Shown here piece by piece: positions 25,483-32,854 of a stretch of DNA of 64,000 nt. Under the pieces are notes generated by a model. That model did not search any database. It worked only from the letters and a program-made list of their open reading frames with translations, and was not told where the DNA came from. Made by a program: the position numbers and the translations under genes. The stretch covers positions 1 through 64,000 of the forward strand of contig NZ_BLRH01000001.1 of assembly GCF_025996515.1 (NCBI RefSeq), given 5' to 3'. This DNA is from Rhizohabitans arisaemae. GTDB taxonomy: Bacteria; Actinomycetota; Actinomycetes; Streptosporangiales; Streptosporangiaceae. Every line of letters starts with the position of its first letter. Position 1 is the stretch's first letter.

Positions 25483-25524
25483 CCGTTTCCCGGCGTCACC
25501 GCCGTGTGCCGCAGGCGGGACGGC

Positions 25525-26163
25525 CTACCCCAGGCGTTCGAGGATGACGGTGAGGCCGCTCGCCCAGTTCCGGTGGAGCGCGTCCACGGCGCCGTCGACG
25601 TCGCCGGCGAGGAGGCGTTCGGCGATCTGCTGGTGCTCCTCGGCGTGCCGTTCCAGCACCTCGTGGTCGCCGACGACGAGGCGTTCGTAGCGGTGCACGC
25701 CGAGCTTGAGGGAGGTGATCAGCTCCATGAGCCGTTCGTTGGGGCAGCCGCTGAGCAGCAGGTCGTGCCATTCGTCGTCGTACCGCTCGATGACGCCGTG
25801 CTCGGCGCGGGGGACGGAGAACCGCTTCGCCCGCTCCAGGAGTGCGGGAGCGATCCGGTGGAGGTGTTCGGGGTCGGTGAGCCGGAGGGCGAACGCCTCC
25901 AGGGTGGCGAGTACCGGGATGAGTTCGCCGAGTTCCTTGGCGCTCATCGGGGCGAACCTGAACCCTTTGCCCATCTCGCTGCGGATGAGCCCCTCCATCT
26001 CCAGCGCGATCAGCGCCTCCCGGAGCGGGGTACGGCTGACGCCGAGCGAGGTGGCGAGCAGGCCCTCGTTGATCGTCTCGTCGGGGTCGAACTCCCCGCG
26101 TTCCAGGCGAAGCCGCAGCTCGTCTTTGATCTGCTCGCGTAGCGGCCTGCGCTCAATCTTCAC
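25525..26163 (-). CDS. GntR-family regulator, FadR/FCD subfamily
   Basis: Protein of 212 residues. The winged helix (about 1-70) has LREQIKDELRLRLERGEFDP, TINEGLLATSLGVSRTPLRE and ALIALEMEGLIRSE. The FCD ligand domain follows (about 85-205), with metal-ligand candidates in YDDEWHDLLLSG and VLERHAEEHQQIAERLL. It is the last gene of a five-gene unit and starts 12 bp after the SDR stop, so it probably autoregulates the operon that contains split glycine decarboxylase. The effector is unknown; a metabolite of that pathway is a reasonable guess. Confidence 0.92.
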   Translation of the reverse strand: MKIERRPLREQIKDELRLRLERGEFDPDETINEGLLATSLGVSRTPLREALIALEMEGLIRSEMGKGFRFAPMSAKELGELIPVLATLEAFALRLTDPEHLHRIAPALLERAKRFSVPRAEHGVIERYDDEWHDLLLSGCPNERLMELITSLKLGVHRYERLVVGDHEVLERHAEEHQQIAERLLAGDVDGAVDALHRNWASGLTVILERLG

Positions 26164-26175
26164 CTGATCATCCTC

Positions 26176-26916
26176 TCAAGCCGTACCGGCGCCGTCCACG
26201 GCGAGAACCGCGCCGCTGACGAACGCCGCGGAGTCGCCGGCGAGGAACGCCACGGCCTGGGCGATGTCGCGGGGCCGCCCGATGCGGCCGAGCGGCCGGT
26301 CGGCGGCGGCGGTGTAGAAGGACTCCACGGGCTCCCCCAGTTGCCGTGCTTCCTCGGCGAGCATGCCGGTGTCGGTGTCGCCGGGGCAGATGCAGTTGAC
26401 CCGGATCCCGGCCGGGCCGTGGTCGATGGCCATCGCCCGGGTCAGGTTCACCACCGCGCCCTTGGACGCGCAGTAGGCGACGGCCCGCCCGCCCCCCTTG
26501 ATCCCCCATCCGGAGCCGGTGTTGACGATGCTACCGCCGCGACCCATCCGGGGAACGGCGTAGCGGGACATCAGCATGATCGACTTCACGTTGACGGCCA
26601 TGACCAGATCCCAGTCGTCCTCGGTGATCTCGGTGACGGTGGACCGGCGGATGATCCCGGCGTTGTTGAAGAGCACGTCCAGGCCGCCGAAGCGGTCCAC
26701 GGCCGTGGCCACGACCCGTTCGCAGTCCCGCGCCTTGGCGACGTCGCAGGGGACGAACACCCCGCCGATCTCCTCGGCGGCCTCCCGGCCCCGGGTCTCG
26801 TCCAGGTCGGCGAGGACCACCGAGGCGCCGAGTTCGACGAAGAGGGCGGCGGTGGCCCTGCCGATGCCGGAGGCCGCCCCGGTCACGATGGCCCGTTTCC
26901 CGGTGAGCATGGTCAC
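26176..26916 (-). CDS. Short-chain dehydrogenase/reductase
   Basis: Protein of 246 residues, a classical SDR. The cofactor motif is TGAASGIGRATAALF, followed by an acidic VLADLDETRG that favours NAD over NADP. NNAG occurs at LDVLFNNAGIIRRST. The catalytic Ser is in NTGSGWG and the YxxxK motif in AVAYCASKGAVVNL. The substrate is unknown. GTG 26916 is chosen because AGGAG lies 6 bases upstream and the codon overlaps the stop of the preceding gene (GTGA). Its location behind gcvPA, gcvPB and a kinase-like gene suggests a dedicated metabolic step with that set. Confidence 0.93.
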   Translation of the reverse strand: MTMLTGKRAIVTGAASGIGRATAALFVELGASVVLADLDETRGREAAEEIGGVFVPCDVAKARDCERVVATAVDRFGGLDVLFNNAGIIRRSTVTEITEDDWDLVMAVNVKSIMLMSRYAVPRMGRGGSIVNTGSGWGIKGGGRAVAYCASKGAVVNLTRAMAIDHGPAGIRVNCICPGDTDTGMLAEEARQLGEPVESFYTAAADRPLGRIGRPRDIAQAVAFLAGDSAAFVSGAVLAVDGAGTA

Positions 26917-28013
26917 GTCGCGCTCCTGTACATCGCCGTGCTCCCATAACCGGTGAGCACCCTGACAAACCCTGAGATTTCGTAATCCAACTGCTCGTCT
27001 CCGGTGTCGACAAGGAGCGGCCTGCCGCCCAGTGTGGCGAGCTTGGCCTCGGAGCTCACCACCAGCAGCCGCCCCGGGCCGACGTCCCGGACGACCTCGG
27101 GGGAGATCTGCTGGTTGCCCCGCCCCAGCAGGAACCCCTGGACCCCGGTCGGGGAGACCACGATCCAGGCCAGACGTCCCCGGACCAGCCGGCGCAGCTC
27201 GTCGGCGCCGACGTCGGCGGCGACCACCCCGCCGCGGTCGACCGCGCTCACCCCGGCGACCGGCACGTCCAGGCCGAGCGCGGCCGCGACGGCCCGGGTC
27301 GTGGTGCCGGGACCGAGCACCACCAGATCGCCGCCGGCGATCAACGCCCCGATCTCGGCCGCGATGCCGGCCACCGAGTCCGGGTCGGCGACGGTCCCGC
27401 CCACCTTGCGCTGCTGGATCCGGGTGGCCAGCGCGGCGACGCACAGCTCGCCGTACAGACGCGGGCTCCCCTCCTCGCCCGCGTCCACCACCTCGGCGGC
27501 CCGGACGCCCGCCCGGCCGGTGAGAAAGGCCGCCGCGACCTCACCGGCCGCCCGCGGGTTCACCGCGTACACCGCCGAGTGGATCTTCACCCCGGCCGGG
27601 ACGCCGATCACCGGCACGACGGGCCGGACCGCCAGGACGTCCCGCGCCGTCCCGTCGCCCCCCGCGAACAGGACGACCTGGGCGCCGGCCTCGACGAGCG
27701 CCCGTACGGCGGCACGCGTGTCGGCGCCGTCGCCCGAACGGGGCAGCTCCAGCTCCCGGGCGGGAACGGCCTGCGCCAGCCGTACCGCGTCCGCGCCCAG
27801 CTCACCCGCGATCGCGAGCAGGTCCACCCGGGACGCGGTCAGCCGGGAGAGCAGCTCGCCGACGGCGAGCGCGGCCCGAGCGCCCGCCCGGGGGACCGCG
27901 CCCCGCCGGAGCGCCTGGGCCTGGACCGCGGCGCCGTCGCTGCCCTTGAGCCCGACCGCCCCGCCGAGCCCGGCCACCGGGTTGACCACCACCCCCACCC
28001 GGTACGGAGTCAT
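26913..28013 (-). CDS. ATP-NAD kinase-like protein (AcoX/COG3199 type)
   Basis: Protein of 366 residues. The start VGVVVNPVAGLGGAVGLKGS and the central GGDGT motif (VVLFAGGDGTARDVL) are those of the NAD kinase/diacylglycerol kinase fold. VVLGPGTTTRAVAAAL is also typical of the COG3199 subgroup, which includes AcoX of acetoin operons. The exact reaction of this subgroup is unclear; it is not necessarily an NAD kinase. The gene overlaps gcvPB (ATGA) on one side and the SDR gene (GTGA) on the other, so its product is probably made in fixed ratio with theirs. Confidence 0.88.
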   Translation of the reverse strand: MTPYRVGVVVNPVAGLGGAVGLKGSDGAAVQAQALRRGAVPRAGARAALAVGELLSRLTASRVDLLAIAGELGADAVRLAQAVPARELELPRSGDGADTRAAVRALVEAGAQVVLFAGGDGTARDVLAVRPVVPVIGVPAGVKIHSAVYAVNPRAAGEVAAAFLTGRAGVRAAEVVDAGEEGSPRLYGELCVAALATRIQQRKVGGTVADPDSVAGIAAEIGALIAGGDLVVLGPGTTTRAVAAALGLDVPVAGVSAVDRGGVVAADVGADELRRLVRGRLAWIVVSPTGVQGFLLGRGNQQISPEVVRDVGPGRLLVVSSEAKLATLGGRPLLVDTGDEQLDYEISGFVRVLTGYGSTAMYRSAT

Positions 28014-29644
28014 CGATCCCGCGCAGCGACGTGCTTGCGGCGGTAGGCGCGCCAGGTCACGGCCCAGGCGGACGGATCGTCCAGGGTGTCCTCGCGGTTG
28101 CGGTGGACGGTCGAGTTGTGCGGCGCGGTCCGGACCGTCTCGGGGTTCTCCCGGGCCTCCCGGGCGATCTCGGCCAGGATGGCGGCGTACTCGTCCAGGT
28201 CGGCCTTGGAGTACGACTCGGTCGGCTCCAGGGTGAACGGCTCGGGCACGATGTGGGGGTGGTGCGAGGTCCAGTAGTGGGTGCCGAAGTCGGCGGCGCG
28301 CAGGCCGATGTCGTGGGAGCCCACCCCGGTCTCCTCCGTCAGCTCCCGCCAGCTGTACCGGACCTGTTCGATCCGGCGGCGGCCCGGCGCGTACGGCGCG
28401 GAGGCGCCCTTGATCTCCAGGATCCGCTTCATCAGGTAGTTGTTGTTGAGCACGGCGATCTCGGCGACCTCGCGCAGCCCCGCCGCGCCGAGTGAGGTGA
28501 TCCACGAGTAGGCGCGGACCAGGTTGGGCGCGACCCCGTGGAACGGGCGCATCGGGCCGATCGTGTCCTGCGGGGTGGTGAGGGTGTAGCGGGTGCCGTC
28601 GAAGTCGACCACGGGACCGGGCAGGAACCTGGCGAGTTCCGCGGTGACGCCGCAGGCCCCCGCGGCGGGGCCGCCGCAGGCGTGCGGGGTGGAGAACGTC
28701 TTGTGCAGGTTGAAGTGGCACAGGTCGAACCCGGCGTCCCTGGCCCGGGTGATCCCGAGGACGCCGTTGGCGTTGGCCTGGTCGTAGGCGCAGAGCCCGC
28801 CCGCCTCGTGCACGATCCGCACGAACTCGTGGATGCGCGGGTTGAAGATCCCGGTGTCCTCGGGGTTGGTGATCAGCAGCGCGGCGGTGCGCGGGCCGAC
28901 CGCCGCCTTCAGCGCGTCCAGGTCGGGGTAGCCGTCGGCGTCCGGGTAGAGGGTGACGACCTGGTATCCGGCGGTCTTGGCGCAGGCCGCGTTGGACGGG
29001 TGGGAGAAGACCGTGGTGATGACCTCGTCACGCTGCCCGGCCTCGCCGCGGGACTCGTGATACGCCCGGATCATGGCGACGTTGGCGTAGATCGCCGCCG
29101 ACCCGGCGCCGGGCTGCAGCGACATCCGGTCCATGCCGGAGATCTCGCAGAGCATTTGCTCCAGCCGGTAGATGATCTCCAGGACGCCCTGGACGGTCTC
29201 CTCGTCCTGCAGCGGATGCAGGTCGGCGAGCTTGGCGGACCGGACCAGCCGGTCGTGCACCTTGGGGCTGTACTTCATCGTGCAGGTGCCCTGGCCGACG
29301 TCGACGTTAAGGTCGACGCCGAGGTTCTCCTGCGAGAGCCGCAGATAGTGCCGGAGTACATGCAGCTGCGACATCTCCGGCAGGCCGGGCGGTGTGCTGC
29401 GGCGCAGCGCGGCGGGCAGGTCCGCCACCGGGTCGCCGGCGACCTCCCGTACCCCGGCGTCCGGCAGCGGCGGGAGCACCCCGCGCTCCCCCGGCGAGGA
29501 CAACTCGAAGATCAGTTTCTCGTCCCAGCGCGCCTGGTGGAACCGGCGCAGCGCGGGTTTCGCCGCGATCCGCCCCGGGCTCCCGGCCGGAACGCCGTTC
29601 ACCGATCCGGTACGGCCTGCGGCGGCCTCGTCTCCCCGGTTCAT
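28010..29644 (-). CDS. gcvPB: Glycine dehydrogenase (decarboxylating) subunit 2
   Basis: Protein of 544 residues, PLP-dependent. The cofactor lysine lies in CHFNLHKTFSTPHACGG. Other signatures are MSLQPGAGSAAIYANV and VFSHPSNAACAKTAGYQV, with CAYDQANANGVLGI preceding the lysine. In two-chain P-proteins this is the B subunit, which carries PLP. The glycine cleavage P-protein decarboxylates glycine and passes the aminomethyl group to lipoyl H-protein. No gcvH, gcvT or lpd is near, and most actinobacteria use a single-chain GcvP, so this split version may serve a specialised role. ATG 29644 overlaps the gcvPA stop. Confidence 0.92.
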   Translation of the reverse strand: MNRGDEAAAGRTGSVNGVPAGSPGRIAAKPALRRFHQARWDEKLIFELSSPGERGVLPPLPDAGVREVAGDPVADLPAALRRSTPPGLPEMSQLHVLRHYLRLSQENLGVDLNVDVGQGTCTMKYSPKVHDRLVRSAKLADLHPLQDEETVQGVLEIIYRLEQMLCEISGMDRMSLQPGAGSAAIYANVAMIRAYHESRGEAGQRDEVITTVFSHPSNAACAKTAGYQVVTLYPDADGYPDLDALKAAVGPRTAALLITNPEDTGIFNPRIHEFVRIVHEAGGLCAYDQANANGVLGITRARDAGFDLCHFNLHKTFSTPHACGGPAAGACGVTAELARFLPGPVVDFDGTRYTLTTPQDTIGPMRPFHGVAPNLVRAYSWITSLGAAGLREVAEIAVLNNNYLMKRILEIKGASAPYAPGRRRIEQVRYSWRELTEETGVGSHDIGLRAADFGTHYWTSHHPHIVPEPFTLEPTESYSKADLDEYAAILAEIAREARENPETVRTAPHNSTVHRNREDTLDDPSAWAVTWRAYRRKHVAARDR

Positions 29645-31017
29645 CGGACGATCTCCTTCAGCGCGGCGGCGAGGGTGTCGACGTCGGACCGGGTGTGCAG
29701 CTCGCTCACGCAGATCAGGGCGGTGTCGCCGGACAGGATCGCGCCGCCGAAGATGTTCTCGGCGAGGAGGGCCCGGTTCACCTCGGCGGCGGAGATCCCG
29801 GGGCGGAACCGGACGGCGAACTCCCCGAAGTGCGGGGCGGAGCCGTACGGGATCCCGACTCCGGGGACCTCGGCGAGGGTGCGCATGGCGTAGCGGGTGT
29901 TCATCATGATCGTCTCGCCGATCTCGCGCATGCCCTCGGGGCCCATGAGCGCGAGGTAGACCCCGGCGACGATGCCGTGCAGGGCGGCGGCGGTGCCCAC
30001 CCACTCCCGGCCCTCCTCCCGGACGGCGAACGAGGTGCGCTCGTAGGCGACGTCGCCGAAGCCGTACTCGCCGTCCACCGCGGTGGGCACCAGGCCGAAC
30101 AGCCGGGAGGGGAACTCCGCCACGATCCGCTCCTCGTCGCGGCTCGCGATGAAGCCCGCCTGGCCGCCGCCGAACTGCATGGGGATGCCGAGCGGCTGGA
30201 TGTCGCCGCACACCAGGTCGGCGCCGTAGCCCGCGGGCGGGGTGAGGACGCCCAGGGAGATCGGGTTGCAGCCGACGACGTACAGCGCGCCCGCGGCGTG
30301 GGCGAGCTCGGCCAGCTCGGGCAGCCCCGGATCGACGGTGCCCAGGTAGGAGGGCGCCTCGGCGTAGAGGGCGGCCACGTCCGCCCCGGCCAGCGCACGC
30401 CGTACCGCCTCCAGGTCGGCGAGCCCGTTCACCGCCGGGACGACCGTCAGGTCGTGCACCGGCCGCACGTAGTCGACGATCTTGGAGAGTTTGGCGGGGT
30501 CGACCGCGGAGGCGACGACCAGGCGCCGTCGCCCGGTGACCCGGCCGGCCATCCGCAGGGCGGTCGCTGCCGCCTGGTAGCCGTCGTAGACCGGGACGTT
30601 CACCACGTCCATCTCCAGCAGCTCGCCCATCAGGCTCTGGTACTCCCACAGCGCCTGGAACCTGCCGTGGTCCTCGTACGGCTCGCCCGCGTAGGCGGTG
30701 AGGAACTCGCTGCGGCCGGCCACCTCGTCGCAGACGGCGGGCACGTAATGCCGGTAGCACCCGGCGCCGAGGAAGCTCAGGGCTTCACCGGCCGAGGTGT
30801 TCCGATTCAGCAGCCCCTGGACGTGCCGGACCAACTCGGACTCCGAGCGAACCGGTTCCGGGAGGTCGAGCGGACGCCGAAGCCGGATCGTCTCGGGGAC
30901 GTCGGCGTAGAACTCCTCGACGCCCGCGGCCCCGACGGCGGCCAGCATCTCCGCTTTGATCGCCGGGACCGCGTTGGGGATGTAGGGGTGGACGAAAGGG
31001 GGACGGGCTTGAGCCAT
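29641..31017 (-). CDS. gcvPA: Glycine dehydrogenase (decarboxylating) subunit 1
   Basis: Protein of 458 residues, near the usual 440-450 of the A subunit. Recognised blocks are FVHPYIPNAVPAIKAEML, LSFLGAGCYRHYVPAVCDEV, EFLTAYAGEPYEDHGRFQAL and YQSLMGELLEMDVVNVPVYDG. It forms the first half of the split P-protein and dimerises with GcvPB. It is the first gene of a five-gene operon with 4-bp overlaps. The 230 bp upstream contain an AT-richer segment with a long inverted repeat that may bind the GntR regulator. I see no glycine riboswitch there. Confidence 0.92.
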   Translation of the reverse strand: MAQARPPFVHPYIPNAVPAIKAEMLAAVGAAGVEEFYADVPETIRLRRPLDLPEPVRSESELVRHVQGLLNRNTSAGEALSFLGAGCYRHYVPAVCDEVAGRSEFLTAYAGEPYEDHGRFQALWEYQSLMGELLEMDVVNVPVYDGYQAAATALRMAGRVTGRRRLVVASAVDPAKLSKIVDYVRPVHDLTVVPAVNGLADLEAVRRALAGADVAALYAEAPSYLGTVDPGLPELAELAHAAGALYVVGCNPISLGVLTPPAGYGADLVCGDIQPLGIPMQFGGGQAGFIASRDEERIVAEFPSRLFGLVPTAVDGEYGFGDVAYERTSFAVREEGREWVGTAAALHGIVAGVYLALMGPEGMREIGETIMMNTRYAMRTLAEVPGVGIPYGSAPHFGEFAVRFRPGISAAEVNRALLAENIFGGAILSGDTALICVSELHTRSDVDTLAAALKEIVR

Positions 31018-31095
31018 GCCGTTCGCTCTCCGACCGTTGATCGTCGTTTGCCCCCACGGTAATGGAGAGTGTTATTCAGTATCTAGTACACAGTA

Positions 31096-31135
31096 TTCAG
31101 TGTGTGACATTGTATTTCTCCAGTATCACACTGAA
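31096..31135. promoter_or_regulatory. Inverted repeat upstream of gcvPA, candidate regulator site
   Basis: Perfect 9-bp arms TTCAGTGTG (31096-31104) and CACACTGAA (31127-31135), 22 bp apart, inside an AT-rich block with further short repeats (AGTATCTAGTAC, AGTATTCAG). This is about 80-120 bp before the gcvPA start. A GntR or promoter role is inference. Confidence 0.45.
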
Positions 31136-31250
31136 CACCGGCGATACAGCATTGCTCCTTTCAGAATCCGCTACACGACCGCCCCTGGGATGACAGCGAG
31201 GATTCCCACCGATTCCCGATGCGATCGGCAGCGGCCGGCGTGCCGTACAG

Positions 31251-31302
31251 GTGATCGTTGTGGCGTGCGCACCCCAGCGGGTGCAGACAGCACAACGATC
31301 AC
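31251..31302. repeat. Dispersed near-palindromic repeat, copy C
   Basis: 52 bp with perfect outer arms GTGATCGTTGTG and CACAACGATCAC. The inner part pairs GTGCGCACCCC with GGGTGCAGAC imperfectly. It is preceded by CCGGCGTGCCGTAC, which also precedes copy D, so the conserved unit extends at least 14 bp on that side. Confidence 0.8.
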
Positions 31303-31384
31303 CCGGTATCCGATGGCCGCCACGCCAAGCCGACCTTGATCGACCCTCCGGGCCCGAGTGGCCCCAGCCGGCGTGCCGTACGGA

Positions 31385-31435
31385 TGATCGTTGTGGCGTG
31401 CGCACCCCAGCGGGTGCAGACAGCACAACGATCAC
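31385..31435. repeat. Dispersed near-palindromic repeat, copy D
   Basis: 51 bp, identical in the whole palindrome to copy C and 133 bp away from it. Both are between gcvPA and the serine hydrolase gene, in non-coding DNA. Confidence 0.8.
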
Positions 31436-31483
31436 CCTCGTGTGCGGGCTGCGACCCCGCGGCCCTCGGGGCCGCTGCCGGGC

Positions 31484-32854
31484 TCAGGCCACGCGGGGGT
31501 TGGCTCGGCCGGTGTGCAGGAACCCGATGCGGTCCCCGCCGACGAAGGCGACGACCGAGTGCTCCCCGCCCCGGGGTTCGGCGAAGGCGAAGGTGTCGCC
31601 GCGCAGCCGCAGCAGGCGGAAACCCTGCGGCCCGCCGCCGTACTCCGCGGTCGCGCCGAGCGGGGTCGCGGTGAGCCGGAGCGAGGCCGGACCGTCCTCG
31701 GCGACCTCCCAGGAGACCACGTCGGACAGGTAACGCCCGGTGTACCGGGCCGCGTCCACGGGAAGCGGCTCGGCCGGAGGGACCGCAGGCACCGGAGCCC
31801 GGACCCCGGCAAGCTCCTCGATCACCGGGTGGAGCAGGCCGCGCACGATCGGCCCCGGGTCGCCGCCGTTGGTGAGCAGCACGGCGGCCACGTCCGCCCC
31901 GGGCACCGTGAGCAGCGTCGCCTCGTGCCCGGGGGTGGTGCCGCCGTGTGCCGCGACCAGGCCGCCCTCCCATCCCCGCAGCTCCCAGCCGAGGCCCCAG
32001 GACGACGCCCGGCCGAGGTCCGGTAAGTCGACGCGCGGCTCCCGCATGAGCGGCGCGAGCTCCTCCGGCAGCAGGCGCACGCCGTCCGGGGAGAGGCCGC
32101 CGCGCAGATGCGTGCGGGCGAAGTCCAGCAGGTCGCGGGCGCGCATGGCCAGACTCGACCCGGCGGGCTCGTTCGAGCGCATCAGCGACCAGACGGGCAG
32201 CGGCTCCCCGGCGGCGTGCCCGACCGCGGTGCCGTACAGGATCGCCTCGTCGGCGCAGGTCGCGATGTGGGTGAGCCCGAGCGGGGCGGCGATGTGGGTG
32301 TGCAGGGCCGTGCCGTACGGCGTGCCGCGCAGCACCTCCACGATCCGGCCGAGCACGCAGTACCCGGCGTTGTTGTACGACCACATGGCGCCCGGCCGGA
32401 AGAGCTGCGGCGTTCCGGCGAGAAGCGCGACCAGTCTCTCCACCGCGTCGTCGCCCCGGCCGGTGTCGGCGAACACGTCGCCCTCGAACCCGGCGGTGTG
32501 GGTGAGCAGCGCCTCGATCGTGACGCTCGCGGCCGCCTCCTCGTCCTGGAGTGCGAATCCGGGGAGGACCGACCGGACGGTCTGGTCGAGCCGGAGCCGC
32601 CCCTCCGCGACGAGCTGCATGACCAGTGTGGCGGTCCACACCTTGGCGATCGAGCCGACCTGGAACAGCGAGTCGACACCCGCCGGATACCCGGTCCGGG
32701 TGTTGAGCACCCCGGTGGCGGCCTCGGTCACGACGTCCCCACGGCTGAACGCGACGGCGGCGCCGGTGATCCCATGCCGGTCGGCGAGCTCGGTGAGCCT
32801 GGCTCCGAGTTCGCCGCCGCCTGCGCCGCGGGCCCGTACCGTGCCGCCGGTCAT
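31484..32854 (-). CDS. Serine hydrolase, class-C beta-lactamase/D-aminopeptidase type
   Basis: Protein of 456 residues. The catalytic SxxK is S68-K71 in FQVGSIAKVW, the YxN motif is in MWSYNNAGYC and the third motif is HGGTTPGH. A C-terminal beta-rich domain (about 350-450), starting DAARYTGRYLSDVVSW, is as in D-aminopeptidase/Pab87-type enzymes. It probably hydrolyses peptides or esters, perhaps with D-residues, rather than beta-lactams. No signal peptide is apparent, so it is cytoplasmic. ATG 32854 overlaps the S9 peptidase stop. A paralogue with the same domain order lies at 38241-39539. Confidence 0.9.
   Translation of the reverse strand: MTGGTVRARGAGGGELGARLTELADRHGITGAAVAFSRGDVVTEAATGVLNTRTGYPAGVDSLFQVGSIAKVWTATLVMQLVAEGRLRLDQTVRSVLPGFALQDEEAAASVTIEALLTHTAGFEGDVFADTGRGDDAVERLVALLAGTPQLFRPGAMWSYNNAGYCVLGRIVEVLRGTPYGTALHTHIAAPLGLTHIATCADEAILYGTAVGHAAGEPLPVWSLMRSNEPAGSSLAMRARDLLDFARTHLRGGLSPDGVRLLPEELAPLMREPRVDLPDLGRASSWGLGWELRGWEGGLVAAHGGTTPGHEATLLTVPGADVAAVLLTNGGDPGPIVRGLLHPVIEELAGVRAPVPAVPPAEPLPVDAARYTGRYLSDVVSWEVAEDGPASLRLTATPLGATAEYGGGPQGFRLLRLRGDTFAFAEPRGGEHSVVAFVGGDRIGFLHTGRANPRVA

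Noticed and set aside
31018-31250. Possible glycine riboswitch before gcvPA
   Set aside because: I do not find the conserved core of the aptamer; the leader is dominated by AT-rich repeats.
31484-32854. Antibiotic-resistance beta-lactamase
   Set aside because: The SxxK/YxN motifs are shared with D-aminopeptidases and esterases, there is no signal peptide, and the C-terminal domain and operon point to peptide metabolism.
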